NCBI GenBank assembly: GCA_002077065.1
Contig: NAJO01000023.1
Span: 558,001 to 622,000 of the forward strand
Reading direction: 5' to 3'
Source of the DNA: Cryoendolithus antarcticus
Lineage: Eukaryota; Ascomycota; Dothideomycetes; Cladosporiales; Cladosporiaceae
DNA length: 64,000 nt
A program made the position numbers and the translations under genes. Below the pieces are notes generated by a model that was not told where the DNA came from, made no database searches, and saw only the letters and a list, made by a program, of their open reading frames with translations. Positions 32,205 through 43,648 of the stretch are shown here, piece after piece (positions within the stretch are counted from its first letter, which is position 1; every line of letters begins with the position of its first letter).

Positions 32205-34364
32205 TCACACGAGACAAATGTCCCGAGTCGGACGATTGCTCTCCACAGTGGCCTGCATGAAACGTTGCCGAAGCACATACGTTCCCATGCGTACGTACTT
32301 GCCGTCTACACCGCTCTTCAAGATAAGCCCGTGATGCTCATGGAAAGATTGTGGATCTCTGAGATTATGGCTAAACCAAGTAGTCTCAAAGATAGGGAGG
32401 CACCATGCTTCGAGTTCTGTCGTAGATGTGTATCCGCGTAGTGAGTCTGTCTCAGTGTCGATGAATGCTTCGCCTTGCATTTTCCGTGGATCGTTCAGAG
32501 ACAGCTCGTGCCCGTCTTGTCCAATGGCTAGTACAATTGGTTGGCTGCGTCCTGTGCCGTAGACGTCGAGTTTGCGAATCCCACACGGTATGACATACCC
32601 TCGTAAACAAAGCTCAGCACTCTTGAGCTGGCCATATACGTTCAGCGGGTCGACGAGGTCGACATGTACCGCGAGGACTTCTGTGTATGCCTGACAACAT
32701 AGATTGCAAGGCGGGCATCTGTTCGTGAACCTCATATCGATGGGGCCATCGATGCTAGCCCAACTCCATGTTGGCGCTCGATAGCTTTCCGAACGCTCAC
32801 CCCTATGTCGCCAGACCAGATCATATGGAAGATGCTGCTGGAAAAGGCCCGCAACATATTCATGACTGAATGACCGACCAAAATTCTCAGCGATACCTGC
32901 CAGAGCTACCAGGATGTCTTTGTCTGGGAACGAGAGATCACAGCGTGTGTAGGCATCAATGCTGTCATGCCACAATGCATGAGGAGAAGTCATGGTAGCA
33001 GTTCTTGGGCCTACCACAGGAACAAGTTGCGGCCGCACGACATCAGCGGCATTGAAAGGCCAATTGATCACCGGCTCATAGTCGGGGCAGCAGCTGAAGC
33101 CATCTGGAAAGGACTCGTCGATCCATGGCTCCTCGTTACACTCCCAGAAGATGCGATCGGAGCCGAAGTGCAGCACCCTCGGCGCGAGATATCGCTCTTG
33201 GACAACCCATCCCCGACTGTAGAGAGGCAACATCCGAACGGCTGCAGATGTATGCTGTACAGTACGTCTTATGGTCCAGAATGACTCAGTGAGTTCGACG
33301 GCCGGTGGCTGGTGTTCGACTTGCCACCAAACGTGACTTGCTGTCACTGAGGAAGCGTCTCGGGTGGCGAAAGCGCCTTCGTCTCCGCTTCCGGCTCTAG
33401 CTACGGAGATGTTGAGAATGGAGCGAGAGTACACCGAGCGCATAGCTGTGGCATGATCCCTCCAATCCTGATCGCTCCCACTTCCACTTTGTAAGATGCA
33501 AAGGCTGTCGATCCAGAGGTATCTGATGCTCAAGCGACGCGCTGTCACGATAGCGTCTTGAAAGGTCTTGGTGAGGACCTTCCCCGGGATCTCACAGCTG
33601 TAGTCTACCATGTTGTCTGCAGTGAGCACGCAGATAGGCTTTGAGCCCCAGCAGTGACTGAGAGTCGCATATGGTCCTAGAGGAGTCTCGTTTTCCGTCA
33701 AGATCAGCCTTACCCGGTCGCCAGTCTCATCGATTTGGAGGAGCCTCTTGGGATACCAACCTATCGCCTGCAACGCGTCACGGCCACGGCAAAGCGTATG
33801 CTTGTCAAGACAGAGATCTAGCCATCGACTTGCAGTGTTTGCGACGGAAGGGCTGCCTGTTGAGTCTGCTGGTGATGTGGCTTGTAACGGATGTTGGCGA
33901 ACGGTCCACGGCGCCTTCGTCAGATCTCGCTGTATTGCAAGCTCGTATTCATCGTAATCTGCAGGTCTACGAAGATGTGCAGTGCGGACGACATCATAGC
34001 TTGCGCTGTAGGCTTTAGTCGCGCCAAATATGAAGTATACTTCGCCCAAATCTATGGTCTTCAGCCTCAGATAGTAAGTCAGGAACGGTGTGATCTCTGG
34101 GGCGGCGGGATATGCTTGGTTCGCCTTGCCTAATGTCCTGATCTCCTTAAACCCAGCAAGTGACTCCCACGTGTCTCTGTTGATCAGGTCAGTCGTCGCT
34201 GGGTCCTGAAGCATCTCGTGATACTCGACAAGCAGTTCTCGGCAGAGGTAACATCCATCGTCGGAGGCACGCTGCAGGTCGATCACATTTTCATGGTGCC
34301 AACCACTACGACGATCCACAGTACTTATTCGAGAAAAAATCGAGTTGCATGTTGCGCACAGCAT
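32205..34364 (-). CDS. Heterokaryon-incompatibility (HET) domain protein
   Basis: Single exon, 719 aa. The ATG at 34364 gives MLCATCNSIFSRI, a common beginning for this class; the frame is open further upstream but lacks an ATG. The three HET blocks are clear: YATLSHCWGS, then IRYLWIDSLCILQSGSGSDQ with DW following, and RGWVVQERYLAPRVLHFG. In fungi HET domains trigger cell death after non-self recognition, and many copies act without a known partner. The N-terminus has a CxxC plus GCYLC pair that may bind metal. No NACHT, ankyrin or WD repeats are fused to it. It lies convergent with the helicase and divergent from alanine aminotransferase. No frameshift or stop is seen, so it looks intact. 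Confidence 0.92.
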   Translation of the reverse strand: MLCATCNSIFSRISTVDRRSGWHHENVIDLQRASDDGCYLCRELLVEYHEMLQDPATTDLINRDTWESLAGFKEIRTLGKANQAYPAAPEITPFLTYYLRLKTIDLGEVYFIFGATKAYSASYDVVRTAHLRRPADYDEYELAIQRDLTKAPWTVRQHPLQATSPADSTGSPSVANTASRWLDLCLDKHTLCRGRDALQAIGWYPKRLLQIDETGDRVRLILTENETPLGPYATLSHCWGSKPICVLTADNMVDYSCEIPGKVLTKTFQDAIVTARRLSIRYLWIDSLCILQSGSGSDQDWRDHATAMRSVYSRSILNISVARAGSGDEGAFATRDASSVTASHVWWQVEHQPPAVELTESFWTIRRTVQHTSAAVRMLPLYSRGWVVQERYLAPRVLHFGSDRIFWECNEEPWIDESFPDGFSCCPDYEPVINWPFNAADVVRPQLVPVVGPRTATMTSPHALWHDSIDAYTRCDLSFPDKDILVALAGIAENFGRSFSHEYVAGLFQQHLPYDLVWRHRGERSESYRAPTWSWASIDGPIDMRFTNRCPPCNLCCQAYTEVLAVHVDLVDPLNVYGQLKSAELCLRGYVIPCGIRKLDVYGTGRSQPIVLAIGQDGHELSLNDPRKMQGEAFIDTETDSLRGYTSTTELEAWCLPIFETTWFSHNLRDPQSFHEHHGLILKSGVDGKYVRMGTYVLRQRFMQATVESNRPTRDICLV

Positions 34365-34976
34365 GTCGGGCCTTTCGTTCAGGGCGTGCTCGCGGATGTT
34401 ACAGATATTAGAATATCGCTCCGAGCACCAGGAGTATGCGCAGACGCTAGATGCTACTCGGAAGTGGCGCCCTATGCCTTGAAAGATGCCACGAAAGTGG
34501 GTGAGAGGCTCCAGGCAAGGCAATCGTTTTGGTCACGGGAAACTGGAATCAGGCTGCCCTGCCTTCGTACCTGGTTCACAGAGAACGGCAGCGTAGCCAT
34601 CAGCTGTCTGCCATCGGTAGCCGTCTCGTACTGCACCATCGCTGACATCGTATTGACGTCGCCGCGCACATCGCGATTACAATGATACCTAAAGAGCATC
34701 ATTCCATTGTGTGTCCCGCCCCAATCCTTTGCGCCTCACCCGCGTTCGTGCAGCTGTTCATGCACGTACATCGGAGAGATCTCACGTACAACAACCCCTC
34801 ACCCTTGCCAATGTGCCACAACGAGCTCATCTACATTGCTTTTGGTCACCTGCATAGTTTGCGATAGCTGATAACGACAACAGCATGATGCGGATATGCC
34901 TTTCTCATAGTCTTTACACCACTTCGATCCGATAGCGCCTGCGCCTGCGGGCGAAGTCGGCCCGTCAATCAAATCA
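34365..34976. other. Divergent promoter region, HET and ALT genes
   Basis: 612 bp. The first ~160 bp next to the HET gene remain open in its frame but have no ATG. No other feature is supported. Confidence 0.4.
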
Positions 34977-36638
34977 ATGGCAAGTACTCATGCTGCGTCA
35001 TGTGTCGCGGGCAGATCGGTCTTGAGATCAACGACTCTTTCTGGACGAAGAGGTCACACGACATTATCCACGAAGCTCGTCCCAATCACATCTACCTCCC
35101 GCAGAATGTTGTCTGAAAGCCCACCCAAGCGAAGCCTGAACATCGGTAACATCAATGCCAATGTGAAAGAAGCAAAGTACGCTGTCCGTGGCGAACTCGC
35201 GATCAAGTCTGAGCAGTACCGGGCACAACTGGCCAAGGGTGAAGGAAAAGACTTGCCGTTCGACACCGTGATCGCGGCGAACATCGGCAACCCTCAGCAA
35301 CTAGACCAGAAACCCATCACATTCTTCCGGCAAGTCACGAGCTTACTGGAGAACCCACTTCTACTTGAGCACGAGGATGTGTTAAAGAACGGGCTGGGGT
35401 ACAAGGAGGATGTCATTGCAAGAGCAAAGACGCTGCTGAAGGACGTCAAGTCCGTAGGAGCATACTCGCAATCACAGGGTGCTCCAGGCATACGGAAGTC
35501 TGTGGCGAAGTTCATTGAGAAGCGTGATGGCTATCCGGCGGAGCCAGACAACATATACCTATGTGCTGGAGCCAGCTCTGGAGTGAACTGCCTCATGAAT
35601 ATTATCTGCGCGACACCGAATACTGGCGTGCTTGTGCCGATACCACAGTACCCTCTCTACACTGCTACACTGGCATTGATGAATGCCAAGGTCGTGCCCT
35701 ACTACCTGAACGAGGAGAACGCATGGGGAACGAATATTGATGGCATAAGGGATGCGCTTAAGAAGGCACAGTCAGAAGGCATCGATGTACGGGCTGTGGT
35801 CGTGATCAACCCAGGCAACCCCACAGGTGCGAGCTTACAGCCGGAGAACATCAACTCGGTGCTCGAGTTGTGCGCCGAGGAGAAATTGGTGATGCTCGCA
35901 GATGAGGTGTACCAGACGAATATCTTTGAGGGCGAATTTCACAGCTTCAAGAAGGGTCTACGAGATTTGCAGAAGAGCGAGAAGAACAAGGATGGCAAGT
36001 TCGACAACGTGGAGTTGGCGTCGCTGCACAGCATATCGAAGGGTATGGTGGGCGAATGTGGGCATCGAGGAGGGTACTACGAGATGGTTGGGTTTGACAA
36101 GGAGGTCAGTCGTGATTTCCCTACCAAGCCCTGCATATAGCTCACTGACAACCCCATCCAGGTCGTCGCCCAAATCTACAAATTCGTCTCCATCATGCTC
36201 TGCCCTCCGGTCATCGGCCAATGCATCGTCGAAATGATGGTTAACCCCCCCTCGGAAGGCGAGCCATCCTACCCCCTCTACCGCGAAGAATACGACGGCA
36301 TCATGTCCGGCCTCTACTCCCGCGCCCACGCCCTCTACAAAGCCTTTTCAGAAATGGAAGGCGTGTCCTGCCAACCTCCCCAAGGCTCGATGTACCTCTT
36401 CCCTACCATCACGCTGCCGGAGAAGGCTGTGGCGGCTGCGAAGGAGAAGGGCAAGGGGCCTGATGAGTATTATTGTTTGAGGTTGCTGGATGCGACAGGG
36501 ATCTGCATTGTGCCTGGGAGTGGGTTTGGGCAGAAGGAGGGAACGTTGCATTTTAGGACGACGTTTTTGGCGCCGGGGACGGAGTGGGTTGGGCGGATTA
36601 CGAAGTTTCATAAGGAATTTTTGGATGAGTATCGATGA
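34977..36638 (+). CDS. ALT1: Alanine aminotransferase (mitochondrial form likely)
   Basis: PLP enzyme interconverting alanine/2-oxoglutarate and pyruvate/glutamate. Two exons, 34977-36104 and 36162-36638 (57-nt intron, GTCAGT...CCAG), give 534 aa. The N-terminus (MASTHAASCVAGRSVLRSTT, then Arg-rich) looks like a mitochondrial presequence. Family landmarks: ANIGNPQQLDQKPITFFRQV, YSQSQGAPGIRKSVAKFIEK, VVVINPGNPTGASL and MLADEVYQTNIF. The PLP lysine is in HSISKGMVGECGHRGGYYE (about Lys355). After the intron, SIMLCPPVIGQCIVEMMVNP and the C-terminal GTLHFRTTFLAPGTEW complete the enzyme. All key parts are present, and length is normal for a precursor with presequence. Confidence 0.95.
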
Positions 36639-36906
36639 TGGGATGGGTGATGATGTGATGAGGCGATGAGGCGATGAAGGGGTGATGAAGAGCATAGCTA
36701 TGTACATACTACTCAACATTTGCCAGTCTCGTCCTCTTTCATCCGTTTTCGTCAATACTATGCGGAACTTGGAGCGGGAGACTCAGGTAAGCCCACTATT
36801 CGTACGAATCATGTCATAACGGTCGTGATCTCGATCTACCACTGATCGCGCGCAGCTTACGTCGCATTTCAATGAGACAGTCTCGGCGCATTGTGCAAAC
36901 TATTGC
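36639..36906. other. Convergent 3' spacer, ALT and CorA-like genes
   Basis: 268 bp, GATG-rich just after the ALT stop (repeated GATGATG/GGCGATGA strings at 36635-36690). No gene. Confidence 0.4.
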
Positions 36907-38574
36907 TCAGTCCACCGGTGTTGCACACCGAGCGCACGCTCGTCCGGACTCCTTGTAGCTCTGCGTTCCCCAGATATCGGACGCAGCCCAGAAGCGCCTC
37001 CCTGGTCTCGAAAATGTTCGCGCGTCCGGCTTCTCCATCTCTTGAGTGCTCTCAGCTGACAGGATGGTGGTGAGAGGAGGTGAATCACTGATACTGAGCG
37101 GTGCGTGCGGCACTTGCGGATCACTGGCAGACAGAGCTAGCTGGGCTGCTGTGACGCTTGTTGCAGTGGTTTCGGTGCTTGGCGAAGGCGCAGTGACGCC
37201 CGTAGCTAATTCTACCTTTTCACTTGTCGAATTTTCCCAGTCGATGAAAGATTCTTCAACTCTTCGAGTCATAGCGCGAGAAGCTAGGTACCAGCCAAGT
37301 AGACAAAGTAGGGTGAAGATGGTCGTGACCGCAACATAGAGCCACACCCATGGTGAGACAAGCTTGCCTGGATTTCGAGGAGCAAAGTCAAAGAAGCTTG
37401 TGCTGAATAGGGTCTGAGACTGAATCAGTATGACATGTAAGGGAACAACGATTAGACACTGACCGCTGTTGACGTTGCTGGCAGAGTGACCAGAGTGATA
37501 ACAGCCATGACACGCATGTCGACGCCATCTCGCCATGCCCTAGCTGCGACTTCTTTTGACTGAGCCGCTAGCTGTTTCATCAGCACACCATCTCGCTGAC
37601 TTGCCTCAGCGATGCGTTGTGAGGCCACAGCTGTAGCGTAGCTTATCTCATTGTCCCTTTGTGAGATGAGACTATATATATATGTCGTGTCAGTATAGGA
37701 CATCCGCTATGATGGCCATCGTACATACTGTCTGTAGCTGGACTTGTATACGACGCTCCGTGTCACGGGCCCAGAGCTTCAAGCCGGAAAGAGTCTGCCT
37801 AATGTGCCGCAGTCTCGGCGAGAATGAAGTGTCCATACACGTGAGAGATCCCATGTCAGTAAAGAGATAGGACTGCACTTCTTCAAGTAGGGTGGCCATT
37901 TCGAGTTGAGCATCGATAGCCTGCATATCCCACGCCGTTTCGGATCCGAAGACGGTCAACCTTCTGATGATACCGTCGAATTTGACGTCGGTCAGTCGTT
38001 TCCCAGCGTCATCAACCGACCAATGGTACCCAATGTCGACTTCAGTCCGGCCGATCGTCAACTTCCTGCCCATGATCCGATGTGCTCGAGTCTGGCCGAG
38101 CATCTGTATCCAGATGGTCGGGAGTAGCATGGCAGCATCAAGGACATCCGGAGCGCAGCGGATCTGCTCGATCAGCTTTGAGGCCTGATGTTCACAGAAG
38201 CCGAGTACGATTGCTGACTTTGTGCCAGTATCGCCGTCAAAGCTGACCGCGACTGCCAATGGACCCAGTACAAGCACAATGCCACGCGAACGAGTTTTAA
38301 CGCTGATGAATTCAGTCGGATTGCCTCCTTGAGGTCTTTCAGTGAGCGCAAAGTCCATAGCGAGCGTAGTGTGCGCTACGATTGGATTGATTACAGCCAT
38401 GGGTAACCGAAAGTCTTCCAGCACACGACCAAACATCTCACGTGACAGCGGTACAAATTTGCGCCCTGGTGTTTTCTCACAGAAGGGTTTGAGGACGCTG
38501 TAAGAAGTCAGAGGACATACTCCGAGCGAATCCCAACAATCATACAGGAGGCGGATCTTGGCCGAGCAGCCCAC
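36907..38574 (-). CDS. CorA-like fungal membrane protein; exons 1 and 2 do not join in frame (possible pseudogene)
   Basis: Three coding blocks resemble the fungal family with a CorA-like C-terminal end. Block 1 (38574-37729) ends GLKLWARDTERRIQVQLQT. Block 2 (37671-37464) holds SLISQRDNEISYATAVASQR and VITLVTLPATSTA. Block 3 (37413-36907) starts TLFSTSFFDFAP and has one clear membrane span (WVWLYVAVTTIFTLLCLLGW). The intron between 2 and 3 (50 nt) keeps frame. The intron between 1 and 2 has an ideal donor (GTATGT), branch (TACTGAC) and acceptor (ATATAG), yet splicing there puts block 2 in the wrong frame and hits TGA within eight codons. The true start is unclear: 38574 is only the open-frame limit (GTG), the first in-frame ATG is 38436, and an upstream exon is possible. 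Function unknown. Confidence 0.6.
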
Positions 38575-39460
38575 TGGGTGGCTCTCCGCAACAGTCAGTG
38601 ATTGACGATTCAGTCATCAGATCGCGGCGGGTACCTCATCCAGCCAGGCTTCGATATGCGCATGTGTGAGGGTGCGAGACGACACTCCTATACCATCGTC
38701 CTACGATGGTGGTCAATCAATGGCCAGTGCGTTGTCAGTGACGGAAACTCACATCCTTTCGGTGCATCTCCAAGCAGAGATGGCCGTCTTCCTCGCTGTA
38801 CTCCGCAGTGTCCTGATGGCCTTCATAGGTGTCGTAGATAGAGTACGTGGACATTCTTTTGAAATGGCCTCGCAAAGCCGTCGATGAGAAATGAAATTGC
38901 ACTTATCAGGGACCTCTGCTGTCTCGTCTTGAAAGACCTATGACCTTACCTTACTTGCGTACTACTTGCGTAGAAGAGGACGATCGGGCAAAAGTACCAC
39001 CCCGCTTAGCAGCAAGCCACAAGGCGCTTCGTATGCATGAGTAGAGTCACCATGCAAGTGAGCTCTATGCCTGAGTACCTCAAAGGGCGATGGTGAAACA
39101 CCGCAAGTAGCTGGGCGACTGAGGCAAGTGCTGTCCCAGGGCGACGTCCCGTCCCGCGGCCACGCCTGCACCAACGACAAGAAGAGAGTCAATCTACATC
39201 TTTCATGATGGGCAGTACAGTCATCAGAGCTCGGTCGTGACATGCTTCGCTTGTCGTGGCGTTGTGCATGCGCACACCCCCAGCATCTCGCTGCATGCAT
39301 AGTGGGCAGCTCAGCTTCAACAAGGCAACTGTGATGGCTGCTGGCCAGCGGTCGCGCATCAATTGCATCAATGCGTTAACAATACTTTCGCAACAACCTG
39401 TTGCCATCTGGTCGCGGCAACGAGATTCACCTTGCATGCAAGTCTTCCGTTTATTTGACC
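38575..39460. other. Divergent region between CorA-like and PigL_N/ankyrin genes
   Basis: About 890 bp. It should contain both promoters and perhaps a missing first exon of the minus-strand gene. No convincing ORF, repeat or RNA gene was found. Confidence 0.4.
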
Positions 39461-42140
39461 ATGGCAGAGCTCCTCGGTGTGGTAGCCGGGGGGGCTGGCC
39501 TTGCCTCCCTTGCTGTCCAACTGCTTGACAGCGCCGAGAAATTGCGTAGCTTTTACAAGGCGAGTCAAAATGCACCACAGTCGATCAATGAACTCGTCTT
39601 CGATATTGAAACAATGTCTCTCTCCCTGCGCCATCTCGAAGGACACCAAGCTTGTGACAACACCGACGCCGAGCTTCTAGAGCGCTGCATAGTCGCTTGT
39701 CGTATGAAGACCGCGCAAATAGCTGAATGCGTTGCGCGGATCGAAGTCAAATTGCGGACATACGATAGGCTGGGCAAGTTCTACTCGGCTTTCAAAGAGC
39801 CAGAAGTCAGAAAGCTGATTAGCGAGCTGGAAAGAGCGAAAACTACAATGTCTTTTGCTTATATGATGTACTGCCAGTGGGTATACCCGAGCCTGCTCTG
39901 GGTAGGGACGTTTGACTGACGCTGCGATGTAGGTCTTGGAACTTACGCGATAGCGACAAGCGCTCCAGACGCGCAACAAGCCGAGATGCGCAGCTGGTAC
40001 ATCATGGTCAGCAGCTGGACCAGATCTCTCGAAGCGTAACATCGTCCACGGAGCAGGTCTCACAGCACATCTCTGCTCTGCTCGGAAGGGGCACCCTCAG
40101 AGCGAGCGGAGCTGAGAATGCGAAGTCTCTTGCCTGCAGCGATACTAGCCCTGGGAGCTACGGCCCAGTGTCGGAAGAGCTGCATTCTATTCGTGGTCGA
40201 CGACAACGGGCTTCACGTTGGAGAGTCCATTTGCGGCTTCCTTTTCTAGCCTGGGGTTGGCGCATTGCGTGTGCGTACGATGGAGTCCTCGATCTGCAAA
40301 TTTACCCCATGAATATCAGACCCGACAACACTCCCGCCTTCCAGTATCTGAAAGACGGGGATGTTGCTGCGGTAAGACGCTGTTTAACTTCAGGAGAACT
40401 GTCCCTGTGGGACCATGATTCAAGAGGCAATAGTATTCTTGTTGTAGGTGCTCTACGCGCTTGTGAAGCTCGAGAACTGACTTCGCATAGCTTGCAGCAA
40501 TATCTCTTAATCTTGACCTGTTCAAGTTACTACTCTGCGAAGCATCACATCTACAGAACGCTGCGATCCTGGAGCCAGCCTTTCTAGCGGCACTGACGGC
40601 GACGCTAGGAGAGAGACGCACGGTACGAAGTACCGAAGAAGTGTTTTTCTGCACTCTACTTCGGTTTTTTGTGGACGTGTGTCACATGGACACGGACGAT
40701 ATGCTAGTTCCCTACCCAGGACGAAGGCGCTTCTCTTTATGCCGTCTCCCATCACCTCAGTTGGGTGGCGTGATGCAACTTGCAGTGGAAGAATGCATCT
40801 ACATGACGATGGCCAACATGACAATACCATTTGCGGACATGTCGTTCACGCAGCGGTTTAATGTCGCAATGTTCAGTAGCTGGCACCCTGCCACGTTCAT
40901 GCGCTGCATCAAAACCGCTACCAAACCGGATCGAATTGTGAACACGAGAGATGCGGATGGCAGAACCGCGTTACACTGGCTAGCAGGAGAATGGGGTCGA
41001 TCAGCGGTGTGGTCGTTTCAGACGCCTGCTCACGTACATGCCGAGTACAGCGCTGTCATGGCCGACTTGCTTCTGCTTGGTGCCGATCTGCTAGCCCTTG
41101 ACAACGCCGGTCACACACCATTCTGTACAATGCTCAAATCTGTCGATGGCTTCGCAGTACCTGATCCGGTACGAGTCCTGAGTGCGTTGATGGAACATTG
41201 GAGCCGGGTAATACGGGAAACCGGGCAGTGTATGTCTTCCTACATAAGTGGTGAGAACCTCAGACATCGCCCCTTCGAGATACAACTCTGGTCGTTTGGA
41301 GATTATCGCTATTTATGGAAGGCGCGATCGACTCTCCGATTGAGGGTGGGGACTTATCTACGCGAGGCGTCGCTCATGAGCATGGATATCAAAGGCCATG
41401 CTGTCGACATACTCAGGCTGCGAGAACTTCAGCCCATTCCTGGGGCTTTCCCGCACTGTGAGTACTTCCCTCGCGAACTGTTCTGGAACCGTGGACGTGC
41501 CGAACATGGAGAAGGCCGATGGGTTGTGAAGCGAGACATCTCTATACGTACCTCGATTAGATCATTGAAAGATATGCACAGAGATGAGGTGAGAGAGGAC
41601 ACGGTCGGCAAGCGTCACTTATGGAGGTGCCAGGACGATCACGCACCACTGCATATCATGCTGCGTTCGGAATGCACAGGACTCAACTCCAAGGACCGAC
41701 ATCTTTTTCCCAAGCGCCGGTCTTCAAGTCAGCCACCTCCGATTCCACTTGAGAAGACATATCTCAACGTCCGGTGGGCGCCGCCAGTACATCGATGTCC
41801 GTTTGACCAACACTGGAGAACCGATTGCACAACGGAGAAATCGATCGACAGCGAGCCCTGGGAACAGCTGCGCCATTGCATGCAGAACAAGTGTCGGATA
41901 AGGCCAGTCATCACAGCCACCCAAGCGTGGGCCGCAAATAGCTGGGAGATTGACTTCATGCGACACACAACGCAGACGTCACTCGCCGAACGGTTCAGAG
42001 AGCGCTTCTGGAATGATCCTGAATCGGAGAAGTATAGGGTCTGGCGCAAGGGATGCTATTGTACGAAATGTGATCACAGAGATGCAGATGGGAGGGGTAT
42101 CATGGGCTTAGACTACGCTGACTGGTTGCAAGTATCGTGA
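39461..42140 (+). CDS. PigL_N-like helical domain plus ankyrin-repeat protein
   Basis: Three exons, 39461-39876, 39933-40443 and 40491-42140, give 858 aa. Exon 1 (MAELLGVVAGGAGLASLAVQ, LLDSAEKLRSFYKASQNAP, NELVFDIETMSLSLRHLEG) matches the N-terminal helical domain often found in fungal NLR-like and ankyrin proteins (PigL_N type). A linker with coiled-coil potential follows (QQLDQISRSVTSSTEQV). Ankyrin-like segments: DNTPAFQYLKDGDVAAVRRC into SILVLAAISLNLDLFKLLL, which spans the 47-nt second intron, and NTRDADGRTALHWLAG with LLLLGADLLALDNAGHTPFC (about 460-520). The C-terminal third is uncharacterised and ends with a CYCTKCDHRDADG motif. There is no NACHT or NB-ARC domain between the two parts. 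The role is presumably in signalling or recognition, but this is inferred from architecture only. Confidence 0.82.
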
Positions 42141-42799
42141 GTGGCATGAAGCTGGTTTGCAGAACGACTTCACCTTTGCCTTGACATGATCCGACCTGAG
42201 GAGGGCTGTGACGTCGAAAGAGTCAATCTACGAATGCTCGCACCCGGCAGCACTTGTCGACCGATAGCGCATGGAGCATATCGCACTTGCAGCTCGCTGG
42301 TGACCGGCTATACGGGCACCATGAAACAAGCATGCGATATGACTCGAAGACAGCAAGCGTTGCAGATGCACGTCAGGCTAGTGACGGCTTTAAAACCCAT
42401 GTAGTGGAAAACAAGACAAGAAGTACGTCGATCCTGCGTAACACACATGTGCGCCGTTCCAGGAATCTGAAATCTACCAGCGAGAACAGTCGAAGCGCTG
42501 CGCTTGACTGCCGAAGTGGCACATCGCATCTAGTGGACTCTACAATGACGGATGTAGGATCTAGATCCCAGGATCATGTACACACAAACCACTCGCCGCA
42601 CTGTGCCCATCATCAACTTCTTTATGCCACCCGAGCATGAGTCGCATTATACGATTTATTGGGCAACGGTACACAGTTCTCTTCGGCGGCATTCATAAGC
42701 CCATACTGTGTCCTATAGCTCCCTCTACCAATATACTGGTTTCGCATGCAGAAGCCACACCTCACTTCGAGTGGCTATCACTTCACGCCACACCCCGTC
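42141..42799. other. Convergent 3' spacer, ankyrin and Arg/Glu-tailed protein genes
   Basis: About 660 bp between convergent genes, with no supported gene. The end nearest 42,790 is strongly pyrimidine-rich and runs into the coding tail of the next gene. Confidence 0.4.
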
Positions 42800-43648
42800 C
42801 TACCGCTCCTCCCTTTTCCGCCGCCGTCCCTCCCTCTCCCTCTCCTTTTCCCTCTCCCTGTCAGCATCCCTCGGCATTCCCCTCCCCCTATGCCGTCGCC
42901 TCTCAACATCCTCAGGCTCTCGCACCTCAACCCGATACTCCTTCCTTGGCCTCGATACGTCACTCTCATACAGCGACCCTCGCTGGGTCCTCTCCTCAGT
43001 CTCTCTCCTTCGTGCTCGTGAAGGCAAGCCATCCTCTTCTCGGCTGAGGGCGGATACAGCACCTTCTCTGACTTCGTAGCGCTCGGTCTTATTTTCCGAC
43101 TTGCGTGGCGTTCGGGCTGTCTCGACGACAACTGGCACTCTTCGCTCCTCCTCGGCTGCCTGCCGTCGAGGTGAGACTGGGTAGGTCCGATCATAGCTGA
43201 TCACCCCCTTCCCTCGTGCCCGCCTCTCAAGAGCCTTCAGCAAGCTCCTAGTCTGCACATGCGTGCACGGCACCTCCACCCGGACCAGCCGATGATCATC
43301 CTTCCGCGTGCTGTACACAGTCCCATCACGTGAGAGGACATGGAGCGCAACATCTCTCGCCAATGCCAAGCCGGTAGGACATAGCGATTGCCGTGCAAGG
43401 TACTTGGCGTAAGGGTTCGTGCAGGATGGGCAGCCTTGGGCATGTGATTCGAAGTGGTATAGTGACCAGGCTTCTGTTGGTGTTGTGGGCCGGGAGACTG
43501 CGGTTATCGGGCCACCGTTCGCGGGAGAGGCGAAGCGGACTTTTGGTGAGGGAGGTGTTGAAGGGTCCAATGGGGCGGTGGAGGTTGGTCGGCCGAGGCG
43601 GATGGGAATGTTGATGGGTGAGATTGAGTGCCTGACGAAGGACGGCAT
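42800..43648 (-). CDS. Conserved hypothetical fungal protein with Arg/Glu-rich tail
   Basis: Single exon, 282 aa from the ATG at 43648 (MPSFVRHSISPINIPIRLGR). An open frame extends upstream to 43882 but its product looks non-coding. The middle is the recognisable part: EAWSLYHFESHAQGCPSCTN followed by PYAKYLARQSLCPTGLALAR, with a CxxC and a further Cys, then RKDDHRLVRVEVP and SLLKALERR. I recall similar 'SLYHFESHAQGC' blocks in many ascomycetes, none with a known function. The last ~110 residues are a highly charged run (RDADREREKEREREGRRRKR), likely disordered or helical and possibly nucleic-acid binding. Confidence 0.75.
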   Translation of the reverse strand: MPSFVRHSISPINIPIRLGRPTSTAPLDPSTPPSPKVRFASPANGGPITAVSRPTTPTEAWSLYHFESHAQGCPSCTNPYAKYLARQSLCPTGLALARDVALHVLSRDGTVYSTRKDDHRLVRVEVPCTHVQTRSLLKALERRARGKGVISYDRTYPVSPRRQAAEEERRVPVVVETARTPRKSENKTERYEVREGAVSALSREEDGLPSRARRRETEERTQRGSLYESDVSRPRKEYRVEVREPEDVERRRHRGRGMPRDADREREKEREREGRRRKREER

